NCBI RefSeq assembly: GCF_052056485.1
Contig: NZ_CP183948.1
Span: 4,216,001-4,280,000, forward strand
DNA length: 64,000 bases
From: Paenibacillus_AQ nitricinens
GTDB lineage: Bacteria; Bacillota; Bacilli; Paenibacillales; Paenibacillaceae
Direction of reading: 5' to 3'
Shown here: positions 43,265-51,847 of the stretch, one piece after another
How the letters are laid out: each line of letters begins with the position of its first letter
Numbering within the stretch: the stretch's first letter is position 1
The notes under the pieces: generated by a model
The model's database searches: none
What the model saw: the letters and a program-made list of their open reading frames with translations, nothing else
What the model was told of the DNA's origin: nothing
Translations under genes and position numbers: made by a program

Positions 43265-43353
43265 TCAGCCCATCTCCCTCTAAATTAATCTTACTTATCA
43301 TTGAACCGCCGTCACCAAGAAGAACGGCGGTTCTGTCTACTCTTGCATTCCTG

Positions 43354-44262
43354 TTATTGAAGTTCCCAATCGGTGACTTGAAGGACTGCCGAATCTGCAC
43401 CCTTCAGGTCTGTCTCTCCCATGTTGAGCAAATTGCTCCACTGCTTCACACGGTTCTTGCCGTTAGGCGGAGTGTTGTACTCATTAGTATCCACAATCTT
43501 GGTCCGTTCTTTATAGAATTTGGTCATGAAAGTCTTCTCATCTGTGCTGCTTCCTGATTTACCCAAAAGCCCTTGAAGAGTCTCGGAGCCGCCGGTAGCA
43601 CCATGGTTTAGCGCAGCATCCACGAAGGAACCAATCGTTAATGCCGAGTTAAAGCCGCGATTGCGGGCCTGCTCCACACTGTATTTAATGTAGATATTGT
43701 AGAATGTTTTCCACATAGCCTCTCTCCACTCGGGATCATTTTGCAAAATGCCGATTTTTCTGCAGAAGCTCTCTTCGCTTTCATTGATTTCGAGGATTTT
43801 CCCTTTCATCGAACCCTTAACACCGATCCGGGCCAATGCGCCTTTAACCGAAGGATTACTCGCGCCTTTGGCAGCATCATATGCCTTGAACAGATCCGGA
43901 CCGTCGGGACCGGTATCATTTGAGCCGCCTGTAGTCGCACCGAATATTCCAATCGTATATCCGCGGTCATCATCAATATCTTCACAATATCCGTAAAAAT
44001 TGATCCAGTTCAGATCGTCCTGCTCCGGTTTGTTGACAAGCATCATAATATTGTTCCACTGCTCACCATCCAGACCTGTGTTGTCGCGCAAGAATTGAAG
44101 TGTTGCCGGTGAGAAATTAGAATCCGGGTTCCCTGCCGCATAACTTTTCTGTTGAGATGCATTGGACAGATAGCCATAAGAAAAAATCATTGAAAAACTG
44201 AGCAGAATCAACAATGAAAATTTCATCTTCTTGGAAACCTTACTATTCGTTGAATTAAGCAC
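43354..44262 (-). CDS. csn: GH46 chitosanase
   Basis: 302 residues from a GTG start (GGAGAG upstream). Signal peptide with cleavage near SYAA/GNPD (about residue 43). The GH46 pattern is met exactly: Glu80-Gln, eight residues, Tyr90, seven residues, Asp98-Asp-Arg-Gly-Tyr-Thr and then Phe-Gly (NFYGYCEDIDDDRGYTIGIFG), with Glu80 as acid and Asp98 as base. It hydrolyses beta-1,4 links in chitosan. Next to an LPMO and a polysaccharide deacetylase, it would digest deacetylated chitin. A cre-like site lies 25 bases before the start. Confidence 0.93.
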   Translation of the reverse strand: MLNSTNSKVSKKMKFSLLILLSFSMIFSYGYLSNASQQKSYAAGNPDSNFSPATLQFLRDNTGLDGEQWNNIMMLVNKPEQDDLNWINFYGYCEDIDDDRGYTIGIFGATTGGSNDTGPDGPDLFKAYDAAKGASNPSVKGALARIGVKGSMKGKILEINESEESFCRKIGILQNDPEWREAMWKTFYNIYIKYSVEQARNRGFNSALTIGSFVDAALNHGATGGSETLQGLLGKSGSSTDEKTFMTKFYKERTKIVDTNEYNTPPNGKNRVKQWSNLLNMGETDLKGADSAVLQVTDWELQ

Positions 44263-44286
44263 CGCAATCTCTCCTTTAATTAAATA

Positions 44287-44302
44287 GTTTAAGCGCTTTA
44301 AC
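44287..44302 (-). promoter_or_regulatory. cre-like/LacI-type operator at the chitosanase gene
   Basis: The minus strand reads GTTAAAGCGCTTAAAC, a near-palindrome around AAGCGCTT, 25 bases upstream of the GTG start. A 19-base identical copy (plus strand GTTTAAGCGCTTTAACTTT) occurs at 33212-33230. Placement around the transcript start suggests repression by CcpA or another LacI-family protein. Confidence 0.5.
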
Positions 44303-44497
44303 TTTGAGTGGCAGCGAACCTTATCCCCAACCTATCTGAGCATGACAGCCCTCCTTTTTCCAACACTTGGTAATTCAATTCAAGCTTATCTCATAAAGTT
44401 TGACTAAACAGCACGTATTTTCTTGTAATTATTAAATTTTATACATATGTTGCTACAAACCCTAGATTAAGTCTACAATCCTCTTAGGAGGTGCTGA

Positions 44498-45337
44498 ATG
44501 AAGCCGGTATTTTATGAGTCTACTCTTTTTGAGATCAGCCGCAAGAAACAGGTATACACCAGCATGCCTTCAAGACACTATCATGATGCCTATGAGATTC
44601 TGTATTTAATATCCGGGGATTTTTATTATTTTATAGGGGACAGAACCTACCAGGTTGCGGGCGGTACGTTGCTATTTATGGATATTCATGAAATGCACAA
44701 ACTGGTCAATTCTGGATGCAATATGTATGAACGGGTTACACTGCTGTTTAAAAAAGAATTCCTGCAGCATTTCTGCACTGGCGGTCAATGTGAGGAACTG
44801 CTCGAATTGTTCAAAAGTGATTACCGCGCTTTGAAGATGACCGGGAAGGATCAGTATTTCATCGAACAGCTTTTTCAGAAGATGATCCAGGAGGGAAAGA
44901 AGCAAGATCGTGGATATGAACAGTACCAACAAATAATATTGGTGGAGTTGCTTCTCTATCTTAATCGTAAACTATTTGACAGCCGTGTAGCTCCAATGTT
45001 GGAATCCAATCGCACACACAAGAAAGTCCTGGACATCGTTAATTATGTAAATCAACATTATATGGAACCGCTTAAGCTCTGTGAGATTTCACGGCAGTTC
45101 GACATAAGCTCTTCCTACCTATGCCGAACTTTTAAAGAGGCCACCGGCTTCAGTTTTATTGAATATATTAATAACATCCGCATTAAAGAAGCGCGTGATT
45201 TGCTCGTTGGCTCTTCTTTTAATGTTACTGAAATTGCAGGTATGGTTGGGTTTGATAACATCTCCCATTTTGGACGGACCTTCAAATTAATGATGGGTAT
45301 CTCGCCGCTCTGCTTCCGCAAACAATTTAAGTCATAA
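44498..45337 (+). CDS. AraC-family transcriptional regulator
   Basis: 279 residues: N-terminal cupin-like sensor domain (about 20-110) with SMPSRHYHDAYEILYLISGDFYYFIGD, and C-terminal AraC double HTH (about 180-279) with LKLCEISRQFDISSSYLCRTFKEATGFSFIEYINNIRIKEA and VTEIAGMVGFDNISHFGRTFKLMMG. AGGAGG precedes the ATG. It is divergent from the chitosanase gene with about 235 bases between, so it may control that gene in response to a sugar ligand; this is inference from position. Confidence 0.88.
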   Translation: MKPVFYESTLFEISRKKQVYTSMPSRHYHDAYEILYLISGDFYYFIGDRTYQVAGGTLLFMDIHEMHKLVNSGCNMYERVTLLFKKEFLQHFCTGGQCEELLELFKSDYRALKMTGKDQYFIEQLFQKMIQEGKKQDRGYEQYQQIILVELLLYLNRKLFDSRVAPMLESNRTHKKVLDIVNYVNQHYMEPLKLCEISRQFDISSSYLCRTFKEATGFSFIEYINNIRIKEARDLLVGSSFNVTEIAGMVGFDNISHFGRTFKLMMGISPLCFRKQFKS

Positions 45338-45358
45338 CAGTAAAAATACTGGAATGCG

Positions 45359-46078
45359 TCAAGACATTTCGTCAAGACGAACAAATTGCAGGTTTCTTGC
45401 CTGCAGTTGATTTAGCACTTCCTCTAAAGCTTGCAGCATAAAATAAGGAGCATGCCGGTCCGCGCCCACAGTCTCACCGCTGTCGTGAAGTAAGACAACG
45501 GAGCCATCGGTGATTCCATCTAACAGAATGGCCTGCATCCGGGTTTGACAGACCCTGGTGTTCCAGTCGCCTGCCTTCAGCGACCATAGAACAATTCGAT
45601 ACTGCTTGTATCGAAAGAAATCAAATAGATTGATTAATCCCCAAGGTGGACGGTAATGAGTGGGCCTGGTTCCGACAATAGACTCTATAATATCAGCGGA
45701 GCGGTCCAGATGTTCTCGCCTAATCGTACGGGGCAGCATCAGCCAGTTAGAGGTATGACAATAATTATGGATGCCAATCTGATGGCCTTCCCGATCCATT
45801 CTTCTGATCAGGTCTGGATACTGCTCCGCTCGCGATCCAAGCACGAAAAAAGTGGCTTTCACTTGATGTAACTTCAATAAATCCAGTAATTCCGGCGTAT
45901 ATTCCGGATGTGGTCCATCGTCAAAAGTGAATGCCACCTGTTTCTTTACCGTTCCTTTGCGAAAGACACCAAAGCCGCTCACTCGCGTAATCAAACTCGG
46001 AATAAACATGTAAAGGGTGGCAGTACATAGTATTCCTCCTATAAGATATGTAAGAATAATTACACCTCCATATAACAA
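45359..46078 (-). CDS. NodB-type polysaccharide deacetylase, membrane-anchored
   Basis: About 239 residues. One N-terminal hydrophobic segment (VIILTYLIGGILCTATLYMFI) then the NodB domain: VAFTFDDGPHPEYT (motif 1), HQIGIHNYCHTSNW (motif 2, HxxxH), HYRPPWGLIN (motif 3) and VVLLHDSG near the end. It removes N-acetyl groups from chitin, peptidoglycan or PNAG-like chains. The start is uncertain: the frame opens with TTG at 46078, but a strong GGAGGTG lies just inside it, seven bases before an in-frame ATT, so initiation at a rare AUU codon is possible. It follows the YkoP-like gene by 9 bases. Confidence 0.85.
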   Translation of the reverse strand: MLYGGVIILTYLIGGILCTATLYMFIPSLITRVSGFGVFRKGTVKKQVAFTFDDGPHPEYTPELLDLLKLHQVKATFFVLGSRAEQYPDLIRRMDREGHQIGIHNYCHTSNWLMLPRTIRREHLDRSADIIESIVGTRPTHYRPPWGLINLFDFFRYKQYRIVLWSLKAGDWNTRVCQTRMQAILLDGITDGSVVLLHDSGETVGADRHAPYFMLQALEEVLNQLQARNLQFVRLDEMS

Positions 46079-46087
46079 GCTTAAGAC

Positions 46088-46693
46088 TTATCCAGAATAG
46101 TTCTGTCCGGGTGAGAACCGATTCTTCAGTGAGGCCCGTGAATGAATCAGTAACATCGGGACCAGTTGTTCGGTTCGCCGACTGATTCTTTGTCTGCCTT
46201 CCGGATGCATGGCAGACAGCAGCAATCGAAGATAAATGGTGGTGATGCGTTCAAAAAAACCGGACTTTATATTTTGCTGTTCAAAACCAAGACCATGTGT
46301 TAATCCCCGATGGAGCAGTGTAATACCTAATAAAGCCTTGACCTGCCTGAACTCGGACTGCGATTCGAAGGCTTCATTGATTTGCTGCATTGATTTACGC
46401 AGCATGCGAGCCGTTTGGAGTGCAGCACGATCCGATCCTTCGGACTGGATCAACTTCAGGATACTTCCATTATCGAGGTGGAGCTCTCCCACCCACTCGC
46501 CCTGGTTGATGACCGTGGCGTCTTGGCATATAATAGGCTGTCCCCGGTGCTTTTTTAACATCACGGTACATATACCAAAGTGCGACTTATGCGCTCCACG
46601 AAAATGTGAAAGCAACGCAAAAGCTTTTTCCCACATCATCCAGACGGACTGCACCGTGGTTTTACGTATTTTGAAACCCAACTCATCCACCAT
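46088..46693 (-). CDS. YkoP-domain-like protein
   Basis: 201 residues, soluble and basic. The N-terminal half has WMMWEKAFALLSHFRGA.KSHFGICTVMLKKHRGQPIICQDATVINQGEWVGELHLDNGSILKL, the sequence pattern of the YkoP domain, which in Bacillales occurs beside or fused to polysaccharide deacetylases. It directly precedes such a deacetylase here. No catalytic motif is evident. The ATG at 46693 lacks a strong ribosome site. Function unknown; a role in the same envelope or exopolysaccharide process is inferred from the pairing. Confidence 0.65.
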   Translation of the reverse strand: MVDELGFKIRKTTVQSVWMMWEKAFALLSHFRGAHKSHFGICTVMLKKHRGQPIICQDATVINQGEWVGELHLDNGSILKLIQSEGSDRAALQTARMLRKSMQQINEAFESQSEFRQVKALLGITLLHRGLTHGLGFEQQNIKSGFFERITTIYLRLLLSAMHPEGRQRISRRTEQLVPMLLIHSRASLKNRFSPGQNYSG

Positions 46694-46873
46694 CCTTAAA
46701 ACGGTTATAGTCTCTCATTTCATACATTGTGCATAACGGATCGGCTGCAACAAAGGAACATAATGAACCTCATTAAAACTTTCTTAACGTCTACATCTAT
46801 TGGACGCCATACAGTGGAATTTCTCTGCGATTATATTAAATTTTCGTATAACTTTTTTCATTAGCTACTCTTT

Positions 46874-47347
46874 CTAGTATTTTTTGAGTTGTCGTGGGGA
46901 AGTCACTACCCAAACGATGAAAGCCGTTAGTGCCACACCACCGAAAAAAATGTACCCATTAAAAAACAGGTTATTTGTATATTGGTTAATCCAACCGAAA
47001 CGATACACCACGGAGTCTTTATGGTTAGTAAATCCATTGAGATTGTTAGATAATGAACGAATTTCAGATGTTTCTCCCCAAATCATTATTCCTATAATAA
47101 GTATGGAGGTTAAAGGGAGTGTAATATGGACAAGTTTACTTTTATTCTTACTTTTGAACCCCCTAATTAAAGCACCTACATTAAATAATAAAATGGTGAA
47201 CAACAATAATCCTACAACCAAAGCTATGATACCTGGGTTACCATTCCCTGAAATACTTCCACCAGGACTATATTTAAAAGTCATCCCTTCTACAGCAAAA
47301 ATACTAATCACATTTAATATCAGAACAACGATTAATTTTCGCAACAT
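46874..47347 (-). CDS. hypothetical membrane protein (4 helices)
   Basis: 157 residues. N-terminal signal-anchor (LIVVLILNVISIFAVEGMTF), a Gly/Ser-rich loop, then helices IIALVVGLLLFTILLF, LVHITLPLTSILIIGIMIW, and near the C-terminus FFNGYIFFGGVALTAFIVWVV. No family recognised. GAGGAGGCAGT precedes the ATG. A terminator lies upstream toward the SgrR-like gene, so it is monocistronic. Confidence 0.6.
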   Translation of the reverse strand: MLRKLIVVLILNVISIFAVEGMTFKYSPGGSISGNGNPGIIALVVGLLLFTILLFNVGALIRGFKSKNKSKLVHITLPLTSILIIGIMIWGETSEIRSLSNNLNGFTNHKDSVVYRFGWINQYTNNLFFNGYIFFGGVALTAFIVWVVTSPRQLKKY

Positions 47348-47389
47348 ACTGCCTCCTCTTCACCTGACCTAACTAGTAAAACACTAAAA

Positions 47390-47435
47390 AAGCGGCTTCC
47401 CCTTTGCAGAAATCTCTGTTCAAGGAAAGCCGCTT
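47390..47435. terminator. bidirectional-type terminator after the SgrR-like gene
   Basis: AAGCGGCTT and CAAGG-type arms pair across about 46 bases (AAGCGGCTTCCCCTTTG with CAAGGAAAGCCGCTT) with A-rich left flank. It ends the SgrR-like transcript. Confidence 0.7.
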
Positions 47436-47486
47436 CTCATGTTGTCAATTCTCTAAATTTTGTCTAACGTGTTCAAGGATACTTGT

Positions 47487-49289
47487 TTAGTTAAGCTTTT
47501 CCAGCCAGATATCTTTAAAATCGACCCACCCAAGTGTATTTAAATGGACGCCACGGATTGTAGGATGTAGGTATGTTCGAAACTCTTTATGATGGAGAAA
47601 AATGACCGAAGCTTCGTCGCTTAAATATTCCTCAATCCCCTTCAAATGCTGGCGTCTGCCAGTTTCCGTATCGGAGCTTAAGGCATCGTCAATTCTTCCG
47701 TTAATCCAATTCAGAAGCTCATCGTCCAAATACGCCCGGAAAGGACTATCCCCGTGCTCATAAACTTCAATCTCGCATACCTCGTCTTCAGCCAGGACGA
47801 ACCCTACGATCATCAAATCCTCGTCGTGATGCGGACTGCCGCAACCAGGTTTATCTTCCCATGAAATAATCTTTAGATCTACCTTAATACTCCACTGCTC
47901 AAGTCTTTCCACAATCCATCGAGCATCTTCCTCAAACTTCTCATGGGCAGTGAAGCGGATGACTGAACCGTCATAATTCGATTCACGCAGAACAGTTTTT
48001 ACACGATCTAGACGGAACGGTTCAACAGAGCGGGATTGGCTCGCTTCCGGGTGGAAACCGAAGGCAGATAGCACGCGATCACCCCCCAGTTCCGAGACCA
48101 GGTCGCCAGTATTCAGAATCATGCGTACCGCCCGGCGGAACGCCTCCGACTGCTGTGCACCCGGCCGTCGAAGATTCCAGGTTAGCATCGTACAGCCATT
48201 GGATAATTGCTTTAGCGTCTGCCAGTCTCCGTTATGGTTTCCCAGCGGATGATTCTCGACGAACTCGTGATGCAGCACCTCGGGAATATTAATTGCTGAC
48301 TGAAGACATTCCTCCGGCATGGTAATCATATCCACACCATCCAAATAGGGCCTTCCTTCATGATAGGCAGTGTGGGCAGCCAACTCGATGCAGTGCGATG
48401 ACTGCGAGACGATCCGAAAAGGGCCGGTGCCGATCGGCAGCCGCCAGAAGTCCGTCTCTTCCATACCACCCAAGTTGGCAGGCAGGATGGATGCTGCGCT
48501 GGAGCACATGTACCTGTCGAAGATTCGGTTTGGCTGCTTCAAATGCAATTGTATTACACGCGGGCCTAGCGCTTCGATCCGTTCTACTCCCCGCAGCAGC
48601 CAGCGGTTATTGGTGTCTCCGCGCAAACGCTCCAGCGTAAAGGCTACATCTCTTGCGGTCAGTTCGTGCCCATTATGGAAGTGCACCCCCTTGCGTAGAT
48701 AGAAGGTCCACTCACTCGCTTCTGCATTGGACGTCCAATGATGAGCGATACTCGGAACAATTTTGCCCGCAGCTTCATCAAACCGGAGGAGGCGGTCGTA
48801 AATTTGCCGCAACAGATGTGCGTCAGCGCAAAATCTTACTTGAGCAGGGTCAAAGGTCGTGATGGGACTGTAAATCGGGAAGCGCAGTATGTCACTCGTA
48901 GAGATACCATCACGTGCTTCCTCTTTTCGGTAGCCAAATTGACCGTTTAGCCATTCAAGGAATTTGGGCTTGGCAAGCGTTCCCTCACCGAACAATTGTA
49001 GCCATTCAAAAGCTTGCTTATAATCCCCTTTTTCTGCCCAGCTCTGGATCAAGCTTAGCAGGAAAATTTCCTTGTCCGTCTTGAAAGCGATCCGCGAGCG
49101 ATTCCCACGTCCGCGCCCCGGAATCCAATCAATCAGACCTTCTTCCTCCAGCCTGCGCAGGATAAGCTTCGCGTTCCGAGTGGTGCAGAACAACGCTTCC
49201 GCCAGCTCCTCCAAGGTTGCTTCTACGGGCATTCCCTCACTAATCCCCCCACCGAAGCGGTCGTAAAGCGTAAAATACCGTTCAGTCAT
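47487..49289 (-). CDS. SgrR-family transcriptional regulator with solute-binding domain
   Basis: About 600 residues. N-terminal winged helix (VEATLEELAEALFCTTRNAKLILRRLEEEGLIDWIPGRGRGNRSRI), then a helical linker, then an SBP_bac_5 (oligopeptide-binding-like) domain with LRKGVHFHNGHELTARDVAFTLERL and RMILNTGDLV. SgrR of E. coli senses sugar-phosphate stress; Gram-positive members often sit by MFS or ABC transporters. ATG 49289 is preferred (AAGGTGATC before it); GTG 49295, nine bases after AGGAGG, is equally possible. No transporter is adjacent here. Confidence 0.82.
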   Translation of the reverse strand: MTERYFTLYDRFGGGISEGMPVEATLEELAEALFCTTRNAKLILRRLEEEGLIDWIPGRGRGNRSRIAFKTDKEIFLLSLIQSWAEKGDYKQAFEWLQLFGEGTLAKPKFLEWLNGQFGYRKEEARDGISTSDILRFPIYSPITTFDPAQVRFCADAHLLRQIYDRLLRFDEAAGKIVPSIAHHWTSNAEASEWTFYLRKGVHFHNGHELTARDVAFTLERLRGDTNNRWLLRGVERIEALGPRVIQLHLKQPNRIFDRYMCSSAASILPANLGGMEETDFWRLPIGTGPFRIVSQSSHCIELAAHTAYHEGRPYLDGVDMITMPEECLQSAINIPEVLHHEFVENHPLGNHNGDWQTLKQLSNGCTMLTWNLRRPGAQQSEAFRRAVRMILNTGDLVSELGGDRVLSAFGFHPEASQSRSVEPFRLDRVKTVLRESNYDGSVIRFTAHEKFEEDARWIVERLEQWSIKVDLKIISWEDKPGCGSPHHDEDLMIVGFVLAEDEVCEIEVYEHGDSPFRAYLDDELLNWINGRIDDALSSDTETGRRQHLKGIEEYLSDEASVIFLHHKEFRTYLHPTIRGVHLNTLGWVDFKDIWLEKLN

Positions 49290-49422
49290 GATCACCTTTT
49301 TCTGCCTCCTTTCGGTTATATTCCTCAAAAGAGGAAATCATGTGTGGAAAGTATACGCTTTTTATCCCCTTTTGAACAGCGCATAATAAGTCTTACAGAA
49401 ATAAGGAAGCGGGGGAGAACAT

Positions 49423-49566
49423 ATGTTGGAACATCCATATCTGATTGAGAAACTGAGAGAATATCGAGAGGCAGAAATAAGTTGGCGACTTTTGAGGCGA
49501 ATTCAGAGCTGCTTATGGAAAGTTAAAAGAAGTAACACCACACAAAAATCAGCTATCCATTCGTAA
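49423..49566 (+). CDS. small protein, 47 residues, possibly truncated
   Basis: ATG at 49423 with GGGGGAG six bases upstream. Sequence MLEHPYLIEKLREYREAEI... resembles the opening of small Bacillales proteins of unknown function that start MLEHP. The last third is unlike them (WKVKRSNTTQKSAIHS), so the end may be lost. Divergent from the SgrR-like gene by 133 bases. Confidence 0.45.
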   Translation: MLEHPYLIEKLREYREAEISWRLLRRIQSCLWKVKRSNTTQKSAIHS

Positions 49567-49621
49567 ACTGGCTTTCGGCTTCCAAAACCCTCATGACCAA
49601 CTCCTGCAGGATAGACGTAAA

Positions 49622-49647
49622 AAAAGACGACTCGAACGTCGTCTTTT
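49622..49647. terminator. terminator after the ferredoxin/siderophore reductase
   Basis: Perfect 10-base arms AAAAGACGAC/GTCGTCTTTT with a 6-base loop, 26 bases past the reductase stop on the minus strand. Confidence 0.8.
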
Positions 49648-49672
49648 GGGATGTATTCATTTTCAACTCCTA

Positions 49673-50728
49673 TTAGGACTGTATGACATTGAGGTTTCCA
49701 CAAGCCTCGTTTCCAATGGCTTTGTTTTTCTCAAAAAAACGAGCGTTATGAGAAGAAACACCAGCCATATCTGAAGCTGACGGATCTAGATAAAGTTTGG
49801 CACTATTAACTGCTAACACAGCATCATTAAAGGCACCAGCAATTAAACGAACCTTACTGCCATAAGTAATAAAATCACCTGCTCCGAAAATCCCGGGGAT
49901 ACTGGTTCGCATCCGCTGATCAACAGACACACCATAATCTTCTTTGTCTAAGCCCCAGTTCAGTAAATCCCCAAAATCACGATCAAATCCATGACTCACG
50001 ATCACTTCATCGACTTCAATTTGTTCTATTTCACCAGTCTCAGCGTGTTCAAGAGCTACAGTTCCAATGCGTTCACCTACGCCATATAAGCGAGAGATAC
50101 TATACGGTGTCATGACCGTAGCGGATGTTTTCATTTGGGCTACAGGCAGCTCATGTGCAGTAAACTCATTTCGTCTATGTACCACAATGACTTGCTTCGC
50201 CAAACTCACAATTTCATTTGCCCAATCCACTGCGGAATCTCCTCCGCCAGAAATAAGAACACGTTGATCTTTAAATCTCGATAAATCTGTAACGGTGTAG
50301 TGGAGATTATTCAATTCATAACGGTTTGCACCTTCAATATCCAGCTTTTGAACTTGCGTCATTCCGCGACCAGCACATAGTAATATAGTACGTGTATAAT
50401 GAAGTCCGCCTGTTTTGGATGTCAGAATAAATATATCATCCTGCCGCTCCATATGAGCAATTTCCTGTCCTAGTACAAGGGTTGGATCAAAAGTTCTAGC
50501 CTGCTTCTCTAAAGAATCTATTAAGCGTTCACAGCGTATTGGATCAACGCCGCCAACATCCCACACTAACTTTTCAGGATAGGTGCGCATGAATCCACCT
50601 AATTCCTCTTTGGCATCAATTAGTTTTGTACGCATGGCTCTCATACCACTATAAAAAGCTGCATACATGCCTGCGGGGCCACCACCAATGATCGTAATAT
50701 CATAGATATCGAGTTGTTTTGCGTTCAC
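49673..50728 (-). CDS. thioredoxin-reductase-like NADPH:ferredoxin/ferric-siderophore reductase (YumC/IruO-like)
   Basis: 351 residues: N-terminal FAD site IIGGGPAGMYAAFYSGMR, NADPH site VLISGGGDSAVDWANEI, and C-terminal FAD contact GIFGAGDFITYGSKVRLIAGAFNDA. There is no CxxC, so it is not a thioredoxin reductase but the bacterial ferredoxin-NADP reductase type (YumC), which includes staphylococcal IruO, a ferric-siderophore reductase. It starts one base after the binding-protein gene's stop, so it is coupled to a siderophore receptor and iron release in the cytoplasm is the likely role. About 20 residues longer than YumC at the C-terminus. Confidence 0.88.
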   Translation of the reverse strand: MNAKQLDIYDITIIGGGPAGMYAAFYSGMRAMRTKLIDAKEELGGFMRTYPEKLVWDVGGVDPIRCERLIDSLEKQARTFDPTLVLGQEIAHMERQDDIFILTSKTGGLHYTRTILLCAGRGMTQVQKLDIEGANRYELNNLHYTVTDLSRFKDQRVLISGGGDSAVDWANEIVSLAKQVIVVHRRNEFTAHELPVAQMKTSATVMTPYSISRLYGVGERIGTVALEHAETGEIEQIEVDEVIVSHGFDRDFGDLLNWGLDKEDYGVSVDQRMRTSIPGIFGAGDFITYGSKVRLIAGAFNDAVLAVNSAKLYLDPSASDMAGVSSHNARFFEKNKAIGNEACGNLNVIQS

Positions 50729-51733
50729 TTAAGGCACCAACTTTTCTACGATATAGTCAATAAGCTTACTTGTTCCAATTGGACCTTTGGCTTGAATATA
50801 ATCATTGGTACGTATTGGGAAGACATCATTATTTTTGACGGCTTTCAGGCTTTTCCACAGCGGATTTTTTTCTAATTCTGCTAATGATTCTGAGCTATCA
50901 AGATCCACCATACTTCTTGTTTCCAGGAAAATATAATCCGGTTTGATGTCCGGTAAAATCTCTAATGAAAACTGTGTGAACCACACATCGGAATCTTTAG
51001 TAACTTCAGGACTATTCAGCCCGAGCGTTTTATAAAAGAATTCACTAACATCGTCATCTGCTTTTGGACCTAAATAACGGTACCGGCTAGGTTCTACTCT
51101 AAGCACGAGTACGGTTTTATCGCCAATTGCCTGATGAATTTTTTCTTTGGCCTCACTCGCCTTCTGATCAAGAGCAGTTAACAGCTTGTCCGCTTCGGCT
51201 TCTTTATTAAAAAGTACTGCCAGCTCTTTCACCGCATCATGTACCCCTACACCTGCGTTTAGAGCGACTGTCGGCGCAATTTTTGACAACTCATCATACA
51301 CCTTCGTATCCAAGCCTTCACCTGGCGTAATAATCATATCCGGTGATAAGCTGAGCAGTTGCTCGAGGTTGTATTCATATTGTGTTTGTGAGATCAGTTC
51401 AACTCCGTGTTGTTCCAAATAGGGTGTCCGATAATCAGGTTCAATCTCAGGAACGACTACACTCACCTGTGGGATAATGCCCATCTCGATTAAATCCTCT
51501 GCATAACTCGAACTCGTGACAAGAATGTTTATAGGATTAGCTGGGATGGTGACCTCTCCAAATATATCACTTACCACTCTTGTTTCTTTATCATCACTTA
51601 CGTTTGTTTGATTATTACTTACTTTTTGCTCCGTGGAAGCTTCTTCTGGCTTATTTGCTGATTTGGAACATGCCGTTAAGACAAACACTAATAGCGTTAT
51701 TCCTATCAACGTAAATATACGTTTTGACATCAT
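50729..51733 (-). CDS. iron-siderophore ABC transporter substrate-binding lipoprotein
   Basis: 334 residues. Lipobox FVLTACSKS (Cys22), then a FhuD/FecB-type TroA fold with TRVVSDIFGEVTIPANPINILV, SPDMIITPGEG and VLVLRVEPSRYRYLG. The C-terminal part is paralogous to the Btr-like regulator next door (both carry YRYLG and LKAVKNN). A Fur box lies 21 bases before the start. No permease gene is adjacent, so it must use a FeuBC/FhuBG-type channel encoded elsewhere. Confidence 0.9.
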   Translation of the reverse strand: MMSKRIFTLIGITLLVFVLTACSKSANKPEEASTEQKVSNNQTNVSDDKETRVVSDIFGEVTIPANPINILVTSSSYAEDLIEMGIIPQVSVVVPEIEPDYRTPYLEQHGVELISQTQYEYNLEQLLSLSPDMIITPGEGLDTKVYDELSKIAPTVALNAGVGVHDAVKELAVLFNKEAEADKLLTALDQKASEAKEKIHQAIGDKTVLVLRVEPSRYRYLGPKADDDVSEFFYKTLGLNSPEVTKDSDVWFTQFSLEILPDIKPDYIFLETRSMVDLDSSESLAELEKNPLWKSLKAVKNNDVFPIRTNDYIQAKGPIGTSKLIDYIVEKLVP

Positions 51734-51753
51734 CTATTCTCTCCCCTTGTATT

Positions 51754-51772
51754 GATAATAATTATCATTATC
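51754..51772. promoter_or_regulatory. Fur box upstream of the siderophore-binding protein
   Basis: GATAATAATTATCATTATC matches the 19-bp Fur consensus GATAATGATAATCATTATC at 17 positions and lies 21 bases before the start codon, overlapping where a promoter should be. Predicts repression by iron. Confidence 0.85.
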
Positions 51773-51847
51773 AAAGATTATCAAATAAGAAGATATCATT
51801 CCATAGGGAATGGTGCGAATTTAATTGGATTATTGTGCTCTACACTA

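Noticed and set aside
49423..49566. Reading the small ORF as an SgrT homologue
   Set aside because: No sequence similarity to SgrT; only the divergent placement is suggestive, so it is reported without that name.
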